Positions 1 to 11,444 of a stretch of DNA of 64,000 nt are shown piece after piece. The notes beneath the pieces are model-generated. The model did not search any database, had not been told where the DNA came from, and saw nothing but the letters and a program-made list of their open reading frames with translations. Each line of letters opens with the position of its first letter. The stretch's first letter is position 1. Origin of the DNA: Dipylidium caninum (lineage: Eukaryota > Platyhelminthes > Cestoda > Cyclophyllidea > Dipylidiidae); NCBI GenBank assembly GCA_017562135.1, contig QEYB01001296.1, forward strand, positions 124,001 to 188,000, written 5' to 3'. The position numbers and the translations under genes were made by a program.

Positions 1-2006
1 TGCTTGGTCGAAATGCACATTGCGTTATGTGGTAAAAACGGAGGTTCATTGGGAGGTTGTGCATCTATGTCGAGCGAGGGCATTTCCCGGAAGCACCGAG
101 TCCACTGACTCGTGCGGCGGACCTCATCACTCGCTTTAATTGAAGAGAGAGCAAAGTTCCCGTGTGTAGCGGCATACGATTCAGAAATTAACTGATTTCT
201 CTCTGTGTCGCCAAGGCCTTTCAGCAATATGGCGAAGCCTTCGTCTTGGCAATTTGGATGTTGGCTCCGCTTTTGAGTCAAAGATGGTGAATGAGGGAGG
301 GGGCGAGGATGACTTTAAATACCAAACAAATCTCACTCTTCTTACATTCACCTTTGTCAGTCTTGGTAATTTTCACTGTGCAAACATCCATCCCTGCAAA
401 GTGATGCTGATTACTTCCACTCGCGTGGGTCTTGCAATACCATGCGCAGGAGTCGAGCCTGTCTATTTTCTCCCTTTCGAAGATTTACTAAATCAAGGAT
501 TGCGGTCGCTTTAGGCGCCGGATAAGACAAAAGCTCCCCTAAGGCTCTCAGCTCTGATGATCCAGGTCGGGCGATGCTGGCGAAAGCGGAACCGGAAGAA
601 GGGAGGAGATGTGATTAACCTTCTCATGCATATTTCAGTAATCGTGGAAGGTAAGAACCTGAAGTGATAAATCGGACATTTTTTGCTTTGTCACTCATAA
701 GATAATTCAGCGGCAATATGAGCGCTTTTATGGGGACATGCAAATGCTTCCTCTGCAAGCCCAGTTCGGCGTTCCCAGCCCCTGTGGTGGCGCACATTTC
801 TGTACATTTCTGTACACTACCAGGAAGGCAAAAATGCTCCACTCTGACCTCGGCCCACTGGGGCCTTTATGAGTACTGGAATCACTGGACGTGCCTTTGT
901 GTGAAACAAAGCGCTTCTGTATGTCTGCACTCATCTCTCTGAAATACACGCAGTCCATGAAAAACGGGGCATTATGTAGTTTTTTCCCCTGCTTAGCCCA
1001 TCTTACCACATTATAGGGAGTGCGTCTGAGGGACGGGAAGGTAATCTTTTAGGGCTGCCGATGGAAATTAGACAATCTGCCCATAGCCAGAACATATTAA
1101 GTAAACTTGGTCCTCTATTCCGACATTCTCCCGACCGAGCTGCTCGGTACCGTCGCTACGCCGCATGGAGCACCGCAAATTCCGGAATCGCCGTAAGTGC
1201 ATTGAAGGCGAAGGGTTTTGCTGGTACCGCCTTTTCGTGTTGATTAAATGCAAATTTCCCGAATAATCACAAGTAGCCGTTGGCACCTATGAAGTCATCT
1301 AGCAAATATTATGGCAACTGGAGCGTCGCTTCTCGTTGACAATTTTTACTGACTCCCCATTTTTACTATCTAAGGTGACTTTTACTGAGAAATGAACTCG
1401 GCGAATTTGCTTTTTACCCTTCAGCTTCTCTAGCAATGCTGGAGGCGATACGACCTCTGGATGGTTCATTCTCATATTTAACGGTAAGATTTTATGGAGG
1501 CGGTGAAGACATTTATATTTCCTCGATTCCCTATGATCTCAGAGGACTCCGTTGTCTTGAAAATAAAGTTTGCCGAAGCCTAGTTGGGGGACTCAGTTAC
1601 ATGCAAAGAATTTTATCCTAGTGAACGGGGAAGGCCACGTCTTCCGCGTCGGGTGCGACTTCGCACTTTAGTTGCGGTTAACAGGCGAGCAAATTCCTCT
1701 TTAACCAATCCCGATGAGGCGACGAGGTTAGCAAGGACCTTCATTTCAGAAAGAATGGAAAATGACTGCAAAGTGTATACAAATGGGACGACAATTTCCC
1801 ATCCAAGACAACAACATACTGTTCACCATTGAGATGTGTAATTGAGGCTAAAAGAAGTGGCCATTTGTCTGGCCTTTTACTTCAATTTAATCCAATTAGA
1901 ACCAAGTGACAGTTACTACGATCAATGCTGAAGGTTGGTTGGCGACAAAGAAAATGGAAACATCAAATAAATACATCAAGGAAAAACCGCAGAAGGTTTA
2001 CCGCTC
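1..2006. other. No gene recognised
   Basis: Several short ORFs of 60-93 codons occur on both strands, but none resembles a known family and none joins into a spliced model that I could support. A short perfect inverted repeat lies at 1134-1148 (7-bp arms, 1-nt centre). The right part is probably the 3' flank of the kinase gene that follows on the minus strand. Confidence 0.5.
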
Positions 2007-3083
2007 TCAGCCACTCATTATCGGAGTCTCCATAATTGACGGTCTGCGGACAATCATCGAGGGGCTCTGGACACTCATGAGGTGAACTGCACCGGCAGCC
2101 AAACCCAGGCACCTCCACCTTTGCTTGGCAATCGTATCCTTCATTCTTTCTTCTATGAGTGGATAAAGGTCCAACGTGTTTGGGCACTCTAGTTTAATCC
2201 AGGGATGTTCTAGTGCACTTTTCAATGACATCCTCTCTGACGGGTCAACTTTCAACAGACCCGCAACGAATGATTTGGCATGCTTTGAGATGTTGTCCCA
2301 ATGAGGATGGTGAAAGTGATAAATGCCAGACATTATTTGTTTCTTTATCTCACCGTCGTCTTGGTTGGTGGAATAGAAAGGCGGGTAGCCACAAAGTAAA
2401 ATGTAAGATACTACTCCTATGCTCCAGTTATCAACCTCCGGACCGTATCCGATTTTGGTCAGTTTGCTTTTAAGAAGCTCGGGAGCCGAATAGTCAACAG
2501 TGCCACAGTTCGTGAGCATCTTTTGCTCCAATTCACGTGACAACCCGAAATCTGTAATAAGGAGCTTGGAATCGTCGCTGGCAGTGTCAAACAAAATATT
2601 CTCTGGCTTGATGTCTCGGTGGACGAAACCGCGGTCATGCATGTACTTGATCGCCGCAATAACCTGGGCCACAACAGTGGCTGCATCCTTTTCAGTAAAC
2701 TTTCCCCGCTTAATAATTCTATCGAAGAGTTCGCCACCCTCAGCCAGTTGCATGGCGATGAATATCTGCTCACCATCCTCAACGAGCTCATATAATTTGA
2801 TCAAATTCGGGTGATCCAACGAACGCATAATTGTGGCTTCTCGATACATCAATTTTTTCACCTTTTTCTCAACATCTTTTGGAGAGTATTTTTGGTACGT
2901 CGGTTTGCTGCGGTCAACGCGCTTAATTGCAACATATCGGTTGTTGACGAGATCCTTCGCCTTAAACACCTCGCAGAATCCACCGTCGCCGAGGCGACTT
3001 ATAAGGCGGTATTTATCACTTTTTAGAGGCTCAATTCTTGCCCTCTTGCTGGCCTCCCGCTGCTGGGGCGTCTTGCGACTCAT
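2007..3083 (-). CDS. CaMK-group serine/threonine protein kinase, single exon
   Basis: One uninterrupted frame of 358 codons contains a complete protein kinase domain. The glycine loop is GDGGFCEV at about residue 32, followed by VAIK (Lys54), the likely helix-C Glu82, HRDIKPEN (catalytic Asp157, Asn162), DFG at 178-180, an APE motif in SAPEL, and HPWI near the domain end. The last two and LCGYPPFY are typical of calcium/calmodulin-dependent kinases. There is an insertion of about 20 mainly basic residues after the VAIK strand. All catalytic residues are present, so it should be active on Ser/Thr substrates in cytosol or nucleus. I chose the ATG at 3083 because the frame upstream offers only a GTG. 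I see no clear calmodulin-binding segment in the short C-terminal tail. The lack of introns, unlike most neighbours, suggests an old retrocopy; the exact subfamily is uncertain. Confidence 0.92.
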   Translation of the reverse strand: MSRKTPQQREASKRARIEPLKSDKYRLISRLGDGGFCEVFKAKDLVNNRYVAIKRVDRSKPTYQKYSPKDVEKKVKKLMYREATIMRSLDHPNLIKLYELVEDGEQIFIAMQLAEGGELFDRIIKRGKFTEKDAATVVAQVIAAIKYMHDRGFVHRDIKPENILFDTASDDSKLLITDFGLSRELEQKMLTNCGTVDYSAPELLKSKLTKIGYGPEVDNWSIGVVSYILLCGYPPFYSTNQDDGEIKKQIMSGIYHFHHPHWDNISKHAKSFVAGLLKVDPSERMSLKSALEHPWIKLECPNTLDLYPLIEERMKDTIAKQRWRCLGLAAGAVHLMSVQSPSMIVRRPSIMETPIMSG

Positions 3084-4756
3084 TGTGGTCACGCCAGTGC
3101 CAAGCTTAACCCCGGCCCAACGACAAGGCGTGACAGGTTATCGATTGAACATGTGCACCTCGGAGGAATGCACGTCCCCACACCACGAGAATGTCACGGT
3201 GAGAGGTGGCCAGGGCAACAGCCTCCCCTCACATTTGCCGCTAACACCCCACGTGGATGGCAGTCGCCCCAGCGTCACGAGGTCTTGCATCGCGTCAAAA
3301 GGTCATTTCTTTTCAGACATGAGTGCATGATATTTTCTCTGCTGCTGAGTTCTATTCGCAAGTTTTATAATAACATCGGTCTTGTACAACCAAACCAGTT
3401 AAATAATTGCACAAAATGAAATTCGCCACAAGATTTGCTGGCAAGCGAAATCGTGAAGGAACAGTTATAGTTGTAATCTATCATCCACACGCTGTGTTGC
3501 ATTAATCGCTTGCTCTACTGGCCCTGACAACCAAATTCGGGCCAGAGAAATATTTTAAGTGTCAGGAAAATGTGCTACAGTAATTCACTAGTAATTATAT
3601 TATCGCAGTTCAGAATTCCCTCTTTGAAATTATACACATCAGTCTAGGCAGTTGAAAACTGTCCAAAGACTGTAAATGATCAAGGTCGTACAGCCGCCCG
3701 AGCAAGGAACCTACAACCCATACCTGCACCAGAGCCTATTTCGTAAACAACCTCCAAGGCTAACCGCCCTATTGAAATGCATAGGCTACGGCCAAATTAT
3801 CTCTGAATTTTATCCCTTAACCATAATGACAACAGTAACAAGGTACAATCGGACGCATGCACCTCCTACCCTCCGCTTTCCCATGCTTGGGCTCACTTAC
3901 ATGCGTGACGAATCGCTCCACCGAATCTACCACTCTGAATTCTGTCAAGTCATTGTGACAAACGGCTAATTGACAATCTATAAAGGTAAACCTGCATACG
4001 GAAACGAACATTAATCCTAATCATATCTTGAAACCTAACCTAGGATAGCTAGGGACAGGAACGAAAACCCCCAAAAAGACCCGACCTCGTACAACTAAAA
4101 GAAGGGTGAGGCAGAGAATGCATAGATGCACTGCCGTTTGCTTAGCAAATTGGTAAAAAACCTCGTTGGCATCTCTACTTGGAAGAGTTGAGGTGTCAAT
4201 AAACTGCAACTTGTCGGGAGACTACCGCAGAGATGCCTAACGGCAACAGAACGTGGTCTCAGACAGGCAAGGGACTTTCAGTGACAACAACAAATGAGTT
4301 GAAAACTACGGGCGAGGTGGGAAAATAATCACAATTAATTAATATCACCAGCTATACACAGGAATAGATTACATAGGAGCACTTATACAGGAATAGGTAT
4401 GAAAAGGACAGGACGGATTGAAAACTAATTGGCAGAGGAACACAAAACGCACAAAATCCACAAAAAGTGAGTCTATAATATTTATGGTTCTGTCTCAGTG
4501 AGGTTGTCAATTATTAGCTGGATTGGTGAAATGGAATGGGTTTTGTGAATTTGGGGAAGACAGTCGACGGTTGAAGAAAGAGTGAAGTGCGGTGACGGCG
4601 TCAGTGGCAACGGAAGCAGCATGGGAAATGATCGAGGAAGGTCACACGGTGGGGCTGAATATCGCTCCCGTGAAAGGCCGCGTTTCGTGTGGACAGAAGG
4701 AATGAGAAGAAAGAATCACCGTTAAAGTGGCTGTGGGAGCTGGAGGGATTACGCGT
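3084..4756. other. Intergenic, no gene recognised
   Basis: This lies between the 5' end of the kinase and the 3' end of YKT6, both on the minus strand. ORFs overlapping the kinase's left edge (2811-3330) are antisense shadows. It probably holds the kinase promoter and the YKT6 3' UTR, but I can point to no convincing motif. Confidence 0.5.
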
Positions 4757-7700
4757 TTACAAAAATTTACAGCAGCTATTCGTTTTCTTTGCCTTGAAAT
4801 GGGGGAAAAGGCATAGATGCTCAATATGTACAGGGAGAAATTAACGAAATATGAAAAAAGCAGAACTTACCGTTTGATAAAAGAGTTTGGACTGAGAACT
4901 TAGATCTTCCGACTTGCTTATGAGTTCGTCTATTTTTACACCGCGCTCGATTAGAGATTCGAGGGTTTGATGCTAAGCGAAAAGTGGAAAAATAATGGCA
5001 TTAAGGTGATTACTTAAAGTTGCTGTGATTAACCTGTTGAAATCAAACAGAAAGTTATTGAAATATAGCAATTCCGGTGGTTAAATGAAAAATTCAGGAG
5101 AAAGAGCCAACTAATCTCGTTTTCAACTAGACCTTAGGAGATAATTAGAATAAGTTTAACGATAAGCGTACGCCCAGAGAGGCGTTGATACAATGAACAG
5201 CTTTGACAAGAAAGGACAGCATCAGAAAACCCACTCACTACAAGTTCCGTATCTATTGACGTGACCAAGTGAGTTATAGTAACAAAATGAAGAGGAAGCC
5301 ACCCATGTAGAATTAAACACAACTGATTAGGCACAAAGTAGCCCACTTTACTTCATATTCGAAAAGAGAAATTATGATGAAGATAGTATAGGAAAGCGGA
5401 ATTCGACAGCTCACGAGAATCTGTGTTGTATCCTCCACATCTGCTTGCAATTTTGATAAGCTGTCAGCTTGTCGCGGGTCCTGATATTTGACAAGGTACT
5501 CGCCCAGTTTTCGCATGTTGGCACCCCTTAGAAGAAAAGGTAAGGTGCTGCTAAGAAAGCTTGTCCTTCATTATCATCTTGATATGGTTTGGTCAATAAA
5601 GTATGCAAATAAGATGAAGGGCATGTTATGGGGCCTGAAGAGGCTATATAATGAGGAGGACGGCAGACTCTCATAGCATCTCCGCATTGTTGATAAGAGG
5701 GAGCGGTTGGCCAAAACTACGTTTCAATTGGTTTAGACGCGTTCGTAAAAAACACAAGCGCTGAGTAAATTTAGCAGATTTAAAAAAACGGACTGGTAGT
5801 GATAAATATATGATAATCCACAGAAAGCCTTAGAATTCGCCAAGGATGGACAAGCAATAGTAGGGGTGTGTTCACCCAAAACAACCTGAAATTGGGTTAT
5901 TCTGAATAAGTGATCATAGACTTGGGGTAGAATACCACGCAGGTGTAATATTAGCAAATTAGTTGAGGTTAAAGGCATCCCTGTGAAATCGCAGACACCT
6001 ATTCATAAAGCATTTGGCAGTATTAATTCACTTCCATCAAGGTAATGGTGTAGCAGCACATTTGAAACTTGTCGTATCTCGATACCTAGTGCTGTGATTC
6101 AAAAACGGACTTTTAATCGAGTAGAGGAGAGACGCCGTGTAGTATGATAAAGACACAAAAAATCCCATAGCAAATAAGAACATGTTAAAGTACCAACAGG
6201 GCCCCTTAATAGTAAGGTTCTTGAGTTGGAAAGGAATGCCACAACAAGTACTTCATTTGTATCTCGCCACAGTGAAATATGTTTCAAATATTATCATGAC
6301 AAAATCAACTTCCATATATCCAAGGAGCAAATCACCTTATATATTAAGGGAAATTAGAAATTTAAGAAGGTTTTTTATAAATGTGGAAACAACAGAAGGT
6401 AATTTACGATTTACGAATTAGCTGTTTTAAGAACAATTGATTTGGTGGAGATAATGCTAATGAAATCCCTTTTTCTATTCCATTACCCTTCGTTCTCTTG
6501 CGTGGGCGGAATGAGCTATTCTGGGAGAAGGAGGGGGAAGGGAGACCAAGTTTAGTGAAATCACTATGAACTTTATAAAAAAGACAAACATCCAGGTGAA
6601 CTCAACGACAATTTAAACAACTTCTGTCTCGAAATGTCAGACGTACAAATAAAACGCTACAAAATGGAAGCTTGAATAAACTTGGGATCTATTGAAATGA
6701 CAAAACTGCCAAGTCAGGCCAAACGTATGCCAATGTGAAACCGACTATCCTAGTTCCTAGCAATAATACGTCTAATACGGAGTTTCAAGAGCACTTCAAC
6801 ATTACATTATCAAAAAGGTGGAATTGACAATGTGCGAGATGAAACACGAAATATCACATAAAATTAACAAGCAAAAAAGAAACGATTTACTGGAAAAAGG
6901 AGCTGCTATTTAAAAATATATACCCCGTGGCAATTTGTTAAAAACAAGGGTCGTAAGAAAGTGTTTTCATAGATAATAATGATACAGAAGGGAATAAAAC
7001 TAAATGAAATAGTAACTTTGGAAAAGTTAAACAACAAGCACGGTTCTTCCGCAGTATTTTGGGGTTGATAAGTTTGATTAAGGGCTGAGTACGGGAAATA
7101 CAAACTGTTTACATACCCAGCAGGCATAGTGGTCCATGTGGACTGTGGATATTCGGCCGTAAAATCCTCGAGGGTCTAAATCATGTAGAAATAACCGTAA
7201 TAAAAACAATAAACGAAGAACATGGGCATGAGTCCACAAAAGATGCATTAACCACTAATTTATGACACTTCATGATATCGGAAATCATCTTTATTCTCTT
7301 AGGCCCATGACTGATGAAAACCGAGATTTCCTCTTCATGAGTCAAAGATCTCATCATACCTAATGCAATAAAATATGGAGAAGTACAATCCGAGGAAGAT
7401 TTATTATTTTGTGTTTTGAAAAAAATACGACTACAACACGTGACCTGGTATACTGTTTTTCATATTTGCTACTTATATTCGATGCAAGTTAAGATAAGGG
7501 TAAAAATCAACATGCACCCGAATGCGTAATCTGAGCAAAACAACTGATAAGTGTGATTCCACGTGCACACCTACAGAAAAATTGCAAACTAACAAGAGGC
7601 GCAGGAGGCTATATTCATCTGACAGACAAAAAATTTCAACTAAAACCGACATACGAGATTTGTATAGAATGCCTCATTGGTGCTAATCGCATAACATTTC

Positions 7701-9021
7701 TTTAACAATAAAAACAGCCGAAACATATTCAGACCGCTAATGATTGAGGAACTGAATAGGATTACAGAGGTATTCAGGTTCCCTCATCGTTACTTCCCTG
7801 ATAGTTATGATCAGAATATTGAAATGATCAGTTGATTGTAAGGTTTTACTTTATGTTTTGATCTCCAAAAATAGCACGAATATTGTAATTCCTTACGAAA
7901 TCAGTTATTCCCGACAAGTAATGCAAAAAAACATCGCTCCCTAGCAAAGAATGAAGTTAGACAGCAAATACAGCAAATACATGTTGAAGGCAAGATCCTC
8001 GTCACATACTATTCGCTTTCAAAATACGGAAATAACACAGTTATATAGATACTTTGTTCACATACTTTCCAACAGCTTTCTATCAAGCTAATAACGCTTC
8101 TTCAATCACGAGGTAGCAATACGTAAAGCCATGTCCATAAAAAGCATGATTTTTCCAAGGATATGAAAGGAAAAATCGGTTCTACGAAGACATGAAGGCG
8201 ATTTTACTTGTAGTTGCCTTCAAAATTTGTTAATAAGAATTTTGGTAAAGTACCCTCAGAAATTAGTGAATGACTAGGAACCGAGGGGAAGGACAAAAAA
8301 ATTCAAGAACGCAACATTTTATGATACAATAATCAGATTCAAGGGATGGTTTTATACCTGCAATTGCGAATAAATTATTGATAAGCCAGTAAAATGAATG
8401 TCGGAATGTCTACTCAGAATATAGTATGACGATAAAATTACATCGAGTAAGCCAAAATACATTAAACGTGACTGAAAGGATGAAGACATTAATATATTAT
8501 GACAAATGAAAATCGACAACACCTTTGTTAATAGTGTCTGTGCGACCCGCTGTGGATATTCTTGATCCGAGAAGACAACTGCACATAGATGGTCGTTACG
8601 AACAAATATGTGACAAAAATACTCTGAAACGGGAAAATTAAAGAAACAATAGAGATCTGATTATTAATACGAACATTACGGCGTTCATGTGAAGCGTGAT
8701 ATGAAAAAGCTAGTCTAAATGGAAGGAGAACTATCGACCTATAGGAAAAGGTAACTTAATCTTGACATCTAGAATTGGTGGCGGTGGTCCCTTCATCGCT
8801 CAAACCAAATAGATTCCAATGAACTCTTACGTACCGTTCTCTTGCACAGCGGCACGGCTACAAGGTGCCGTCCTCTCACAAACAAGTTTTGCGGTGAAAT
8901 CTAAGAATTCTTGGACACTGCCACGCTGGAAAAAACTAAAACTAGACAGATCGTAGACGCCTTGCAGCAGTTTTGGCTTTGCGTCAGTTTTGTACAGAAC
9001 TTGCAAGGAGAACAACTTCAT
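4757..9021 (-). CDS. YKT6: YKT6 synaptobrevin homologue (prenylated R-SNARE), 6 exons
   Basis: Exons read on the minus strand are 9021-8835, 8623-8523, 7175-7117, 5526-5415, 4972-4871 and 4792-4757. They total 597 nt, giving 198 aa, the same length as human YKT6. Exon 1 encodes the start of the longin domain (MKLFSLQVLYK, then SSFSFFQRGSVQEF). Exons 2-4 complete it (FCHIFVRNDHLCAVVF) and lead into the SNARE helix. Exon 5 carries the SNARE core (LESLIERGVKIDELISKS). The last exon ends NSCCKFL: Cys194 is the expected palmitoylation site and Cys195 opens a CKFL CAAX box. YKT6 cycles between cytosol and membranes and acts in ER-Golgi, endosomal and autophagosomal fusion. All splice sites are GT-AG and phases agree. 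The 59-nt exon 3 lies alone between introns of 1.3 and 1.6 kb. Confidence 0.95.
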
Positions 9022-10331
9022 TTTTTTCTAGCCTATAAGGAGATCCCACAAGAAAAATCATAATTCACGTCTGAAATGTAATATCCAGAATTAGCACAAA
9101 AACCAAACACAATGAGACGATCATGACCATTATGCAGCTAGGAACAGCTGTAATCCAACATTTAAGGGGTTGCTACAAAAAAGAATGAAGTTAAAAAAAT
9201 ATCCAGATAAAAAGCTTTTAAGCTGACGACCATAAGAGAACAAAGCTTTCAACTTTCTCGGAATTGTTCAGCTTTTGGCCAAACATTGAACAAAAATATA
9301 TACCTTAAAAAATATTCAAACACCAAGTTCAATCAAAAGATAGCGTGATGGTGAACGTTTAATTATTGAATACAGAACCGTCAAATGACACTTCAGTTAA
9401 GCGAATATAACGCCAACAATTCCAGCCACTTACAGACAACGGCAATGGAACACTTGGGCTAGGTAAACCACATACGTGTAAACGAACTGGCGCTTGATTG
9501 ATTCAACGAATCAAGAAGAAAGAGTTGTCCTTCACTTGCAGGTACCACTTTAAATTCGTTCTATTCTTTTGAAAATTAAGTTTCCACATCACCTTTTAAT
9601 GAATAATATGAGCGCGTCTCAGAAACTGCCATTACGCCATGGTAATTGCTGGCAAACATCATTCGAACATCACGAACCTTATCTTTACAAAGACTTTTCT
9701 TGACCACTAAGCAGCATTGTGGAAATGCTACCGTAAATTAAAGTGAGGTCATGTTCTGCACATCCCAATGTCCGACGAGGTTCTGATAGTCTTTTCTGCC
9801 ATTTTCACCCCCTCTTAATCAACATTACTTTTGATAAATCCATACTTTCGATTCCATCCAATTTTTATTGGTTCATGGCCTCATGGCCACTGGATAAAGC
9901 ATAATACTCCTCTGTCTACTTATTGATACTACATCGCAGACTGTACAAATTGCAAAGTTTAAATATTAATAGTGCTCCATGCAACTAATAACGACGGAAA
10001 TTGATGCAACTTAATATAAAAACCACTTTATAAGGTCACTCGAAATGAATTAATCACTCCAAAACGCCAAATAAACGTTAACTTAACTTCGTATTTGTGG
10101 TCTCCCAAGATTGCTTTTTTGGAGATGTTCTCGATAGGTCGTGCACTTATTATGGTCTCTGAAAGACCTATATTGGGAAGTCCAGAAAGAGGATTCTTCC
10201 CTGGCAAAATTCCAATAACCTCACATGCCAATGATTAAGATCATTTTGCTCATTAGGCCTGTTTTATGACCCCTGTTAGTGTAGTACATGAAATCTTTTT
10301 ATTGATCCCTTTGGTTTCAAATTAGTAAACA
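9022..10331. other. Divergent intergenic spacer (YKT6 / pseudokinase)
   Basis: The two flanking genes point away from each other, so this 1.3-kb AT-rich spacer should hold both promoters. A 67-codon frame on the minus strand (10028-10231) has no ATG start, no splice context and no family resemblance, so I do not call it. Confidence 0.5.
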
Positions 10332-11444
10332 ATGCTGTCGCATACTCCGATGCCTAGTCGCATAGATCACGGAGAAAACTCCAATGGAAACATCGCTCTG
10401 GCTGCACCAGCTTTTGATGAAGACAAATTGCTCATATACAGAGAAATATTCTATGATGGTTTTTCTACCGTGATCGCCGCTCGCGACTTAACTTCTGGTG
10501 GGGCTGTCTCTATCAAAAAAACCGAGTACAGTCACCTTGGTAATTGCTTTTCCCATATAACGCACCTCCAAAGGCGTGTTACGACCAAACTACGGAAGCA
10601 AACCACTCGCATAAGGGCCCTTTCTCATCCAGCAATTATGAAAATGTTAGATTTTGTGTCTGAACCGCAAAGAATGGTAGTCATCACTGAAATGTGTCTT
10701 TTCGGAGATTTATTCAATTGGATGCTTCAACAGCATGTCGTCCGATTCCGAGATGTATTTGTCATTTTACATGGGTTGTTTCAAGCGCTTCATTTCCTCC
10801 ATGACAGAGGTTATAGCCATGGATACCTAAAGCCAACAAATATCTTGTTTCAGACGATATCCCCTCACTCTTTAGTTGTCTTGCCTGATTTAAGTGTTAA
10901 AAAGGAAGTCGCTTACCTGTTGAATGAACCCATTACTACATGCCAAAGTTGCACCGCCCCAGAAGCTCTGAAGAAACTCATAGATTCTATGGAACGGGGT
11001 CAGTACGAGGAGCCGAATATAAATGATGAGTACGTTTACTTTGGTACTAAGGAAATGGATATTTGGAGTGTAGGCGTTATCATTCTCATAGCTCTCACCG
11101 GCACCAATTTTTTCCAATATGATTCGATAGAAGATATGAAACAACCTCACGAGGCACGATTAGAAAGAGCATTTTCACACCCTATTATTAAAATGTGCAG
11201 CAAGCAACTCCTTACGAATCTGAGGATGATCTTACAAGTTAATCCACAAACGCGAATTACGGCAACTACTGGAGCAAATATCAATTGGGTGGAAGATGCT
11301 AGTATAGCAGACGACGATAGGAACCTTCTCTACATGATGGAACACGACCTGTTGAGCACATGTAAATATTTCCGAATGTATGGCCAAGGCGTTCTTCAGG
11401 ATCTGCTCGGAAGAGCACGGCAGCCCAAGAGAATTGCGACTTAG
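10332..11444 (+). CDS. Protein pseudokinase, single exon
   Basis: An uninterrupted 370-codon frame shows a protein-kinase fold with a broken active site. The glycine loop is reduced to one glycine (FYDGFSTV). The VAIK lysine survives as VSIK (Lys62). The helix-C glutamate position appears to be Gln90. The HRD motif reads HGY (163-165), so Tyr replaces the catalytic Asp, while KPTN keeps Asn170. DFG reads DLS (186-188), keeping the metal-binding Asp. APE (TAPEAL) and DIWSVGV in helix F remain. It could still bind nucleotide but should not be an ordinary phosphotransferase; a scaffold or allosteric role is inference. It shares HDRG(Y/F) and NILF with the intronless kinase at 2.0-3.1 kb, so the two may be paralogues. 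The frame has no stops or indels, which argues against a decaying pseudogene. Transcribed divergently from YKT6 and 1.9 kb upstream of CASK. Confidence 0.88.
   Translation: MLSHTPMPSRIDHGENSNGNIALAAPAFDEDKLLIYREIFYDGFSTVIAARDLTSGGAVSIKKTEYSHLGNCFSHITHLQRRVTTKLRKQTTRIRALSHPAIMKMLDFVSEPQRMVVITEMCLFGDLFNWMLQQHVVRFRDVFVILHGLFQALHFLHDRGYSHGYLKPTNILFQTISPHSLVVLPDLSVKKEVAYLLNEPITTCQSCTAPEALKKLIDSMERGQYEEPNINDEYVYFGTKEMDIWSVGVIILIALTGTNFFQYDSIEDMKQPHEARLERAFSHPIIKMCSKQLLTNLRMILQVNPQTRITATTGANINWVEDASIADDDRNLLYMMEHDLLSTCKYFRMYGQGVLQDLLGRARQPKRIAT

Noticed and set aside
2459..3330. ORFs of 104-165 codons overlapping the kinase gene in other frames
   Set aside because: They are antisense or shifted shadows of a well-supported kinase frame and show no domain of their own.
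7308..7345. CTGATGA resembling a hammerhead ribozyme core
   Set aside because: The GAAA box, the cleavage triplet and stems in proper spacing are missing.
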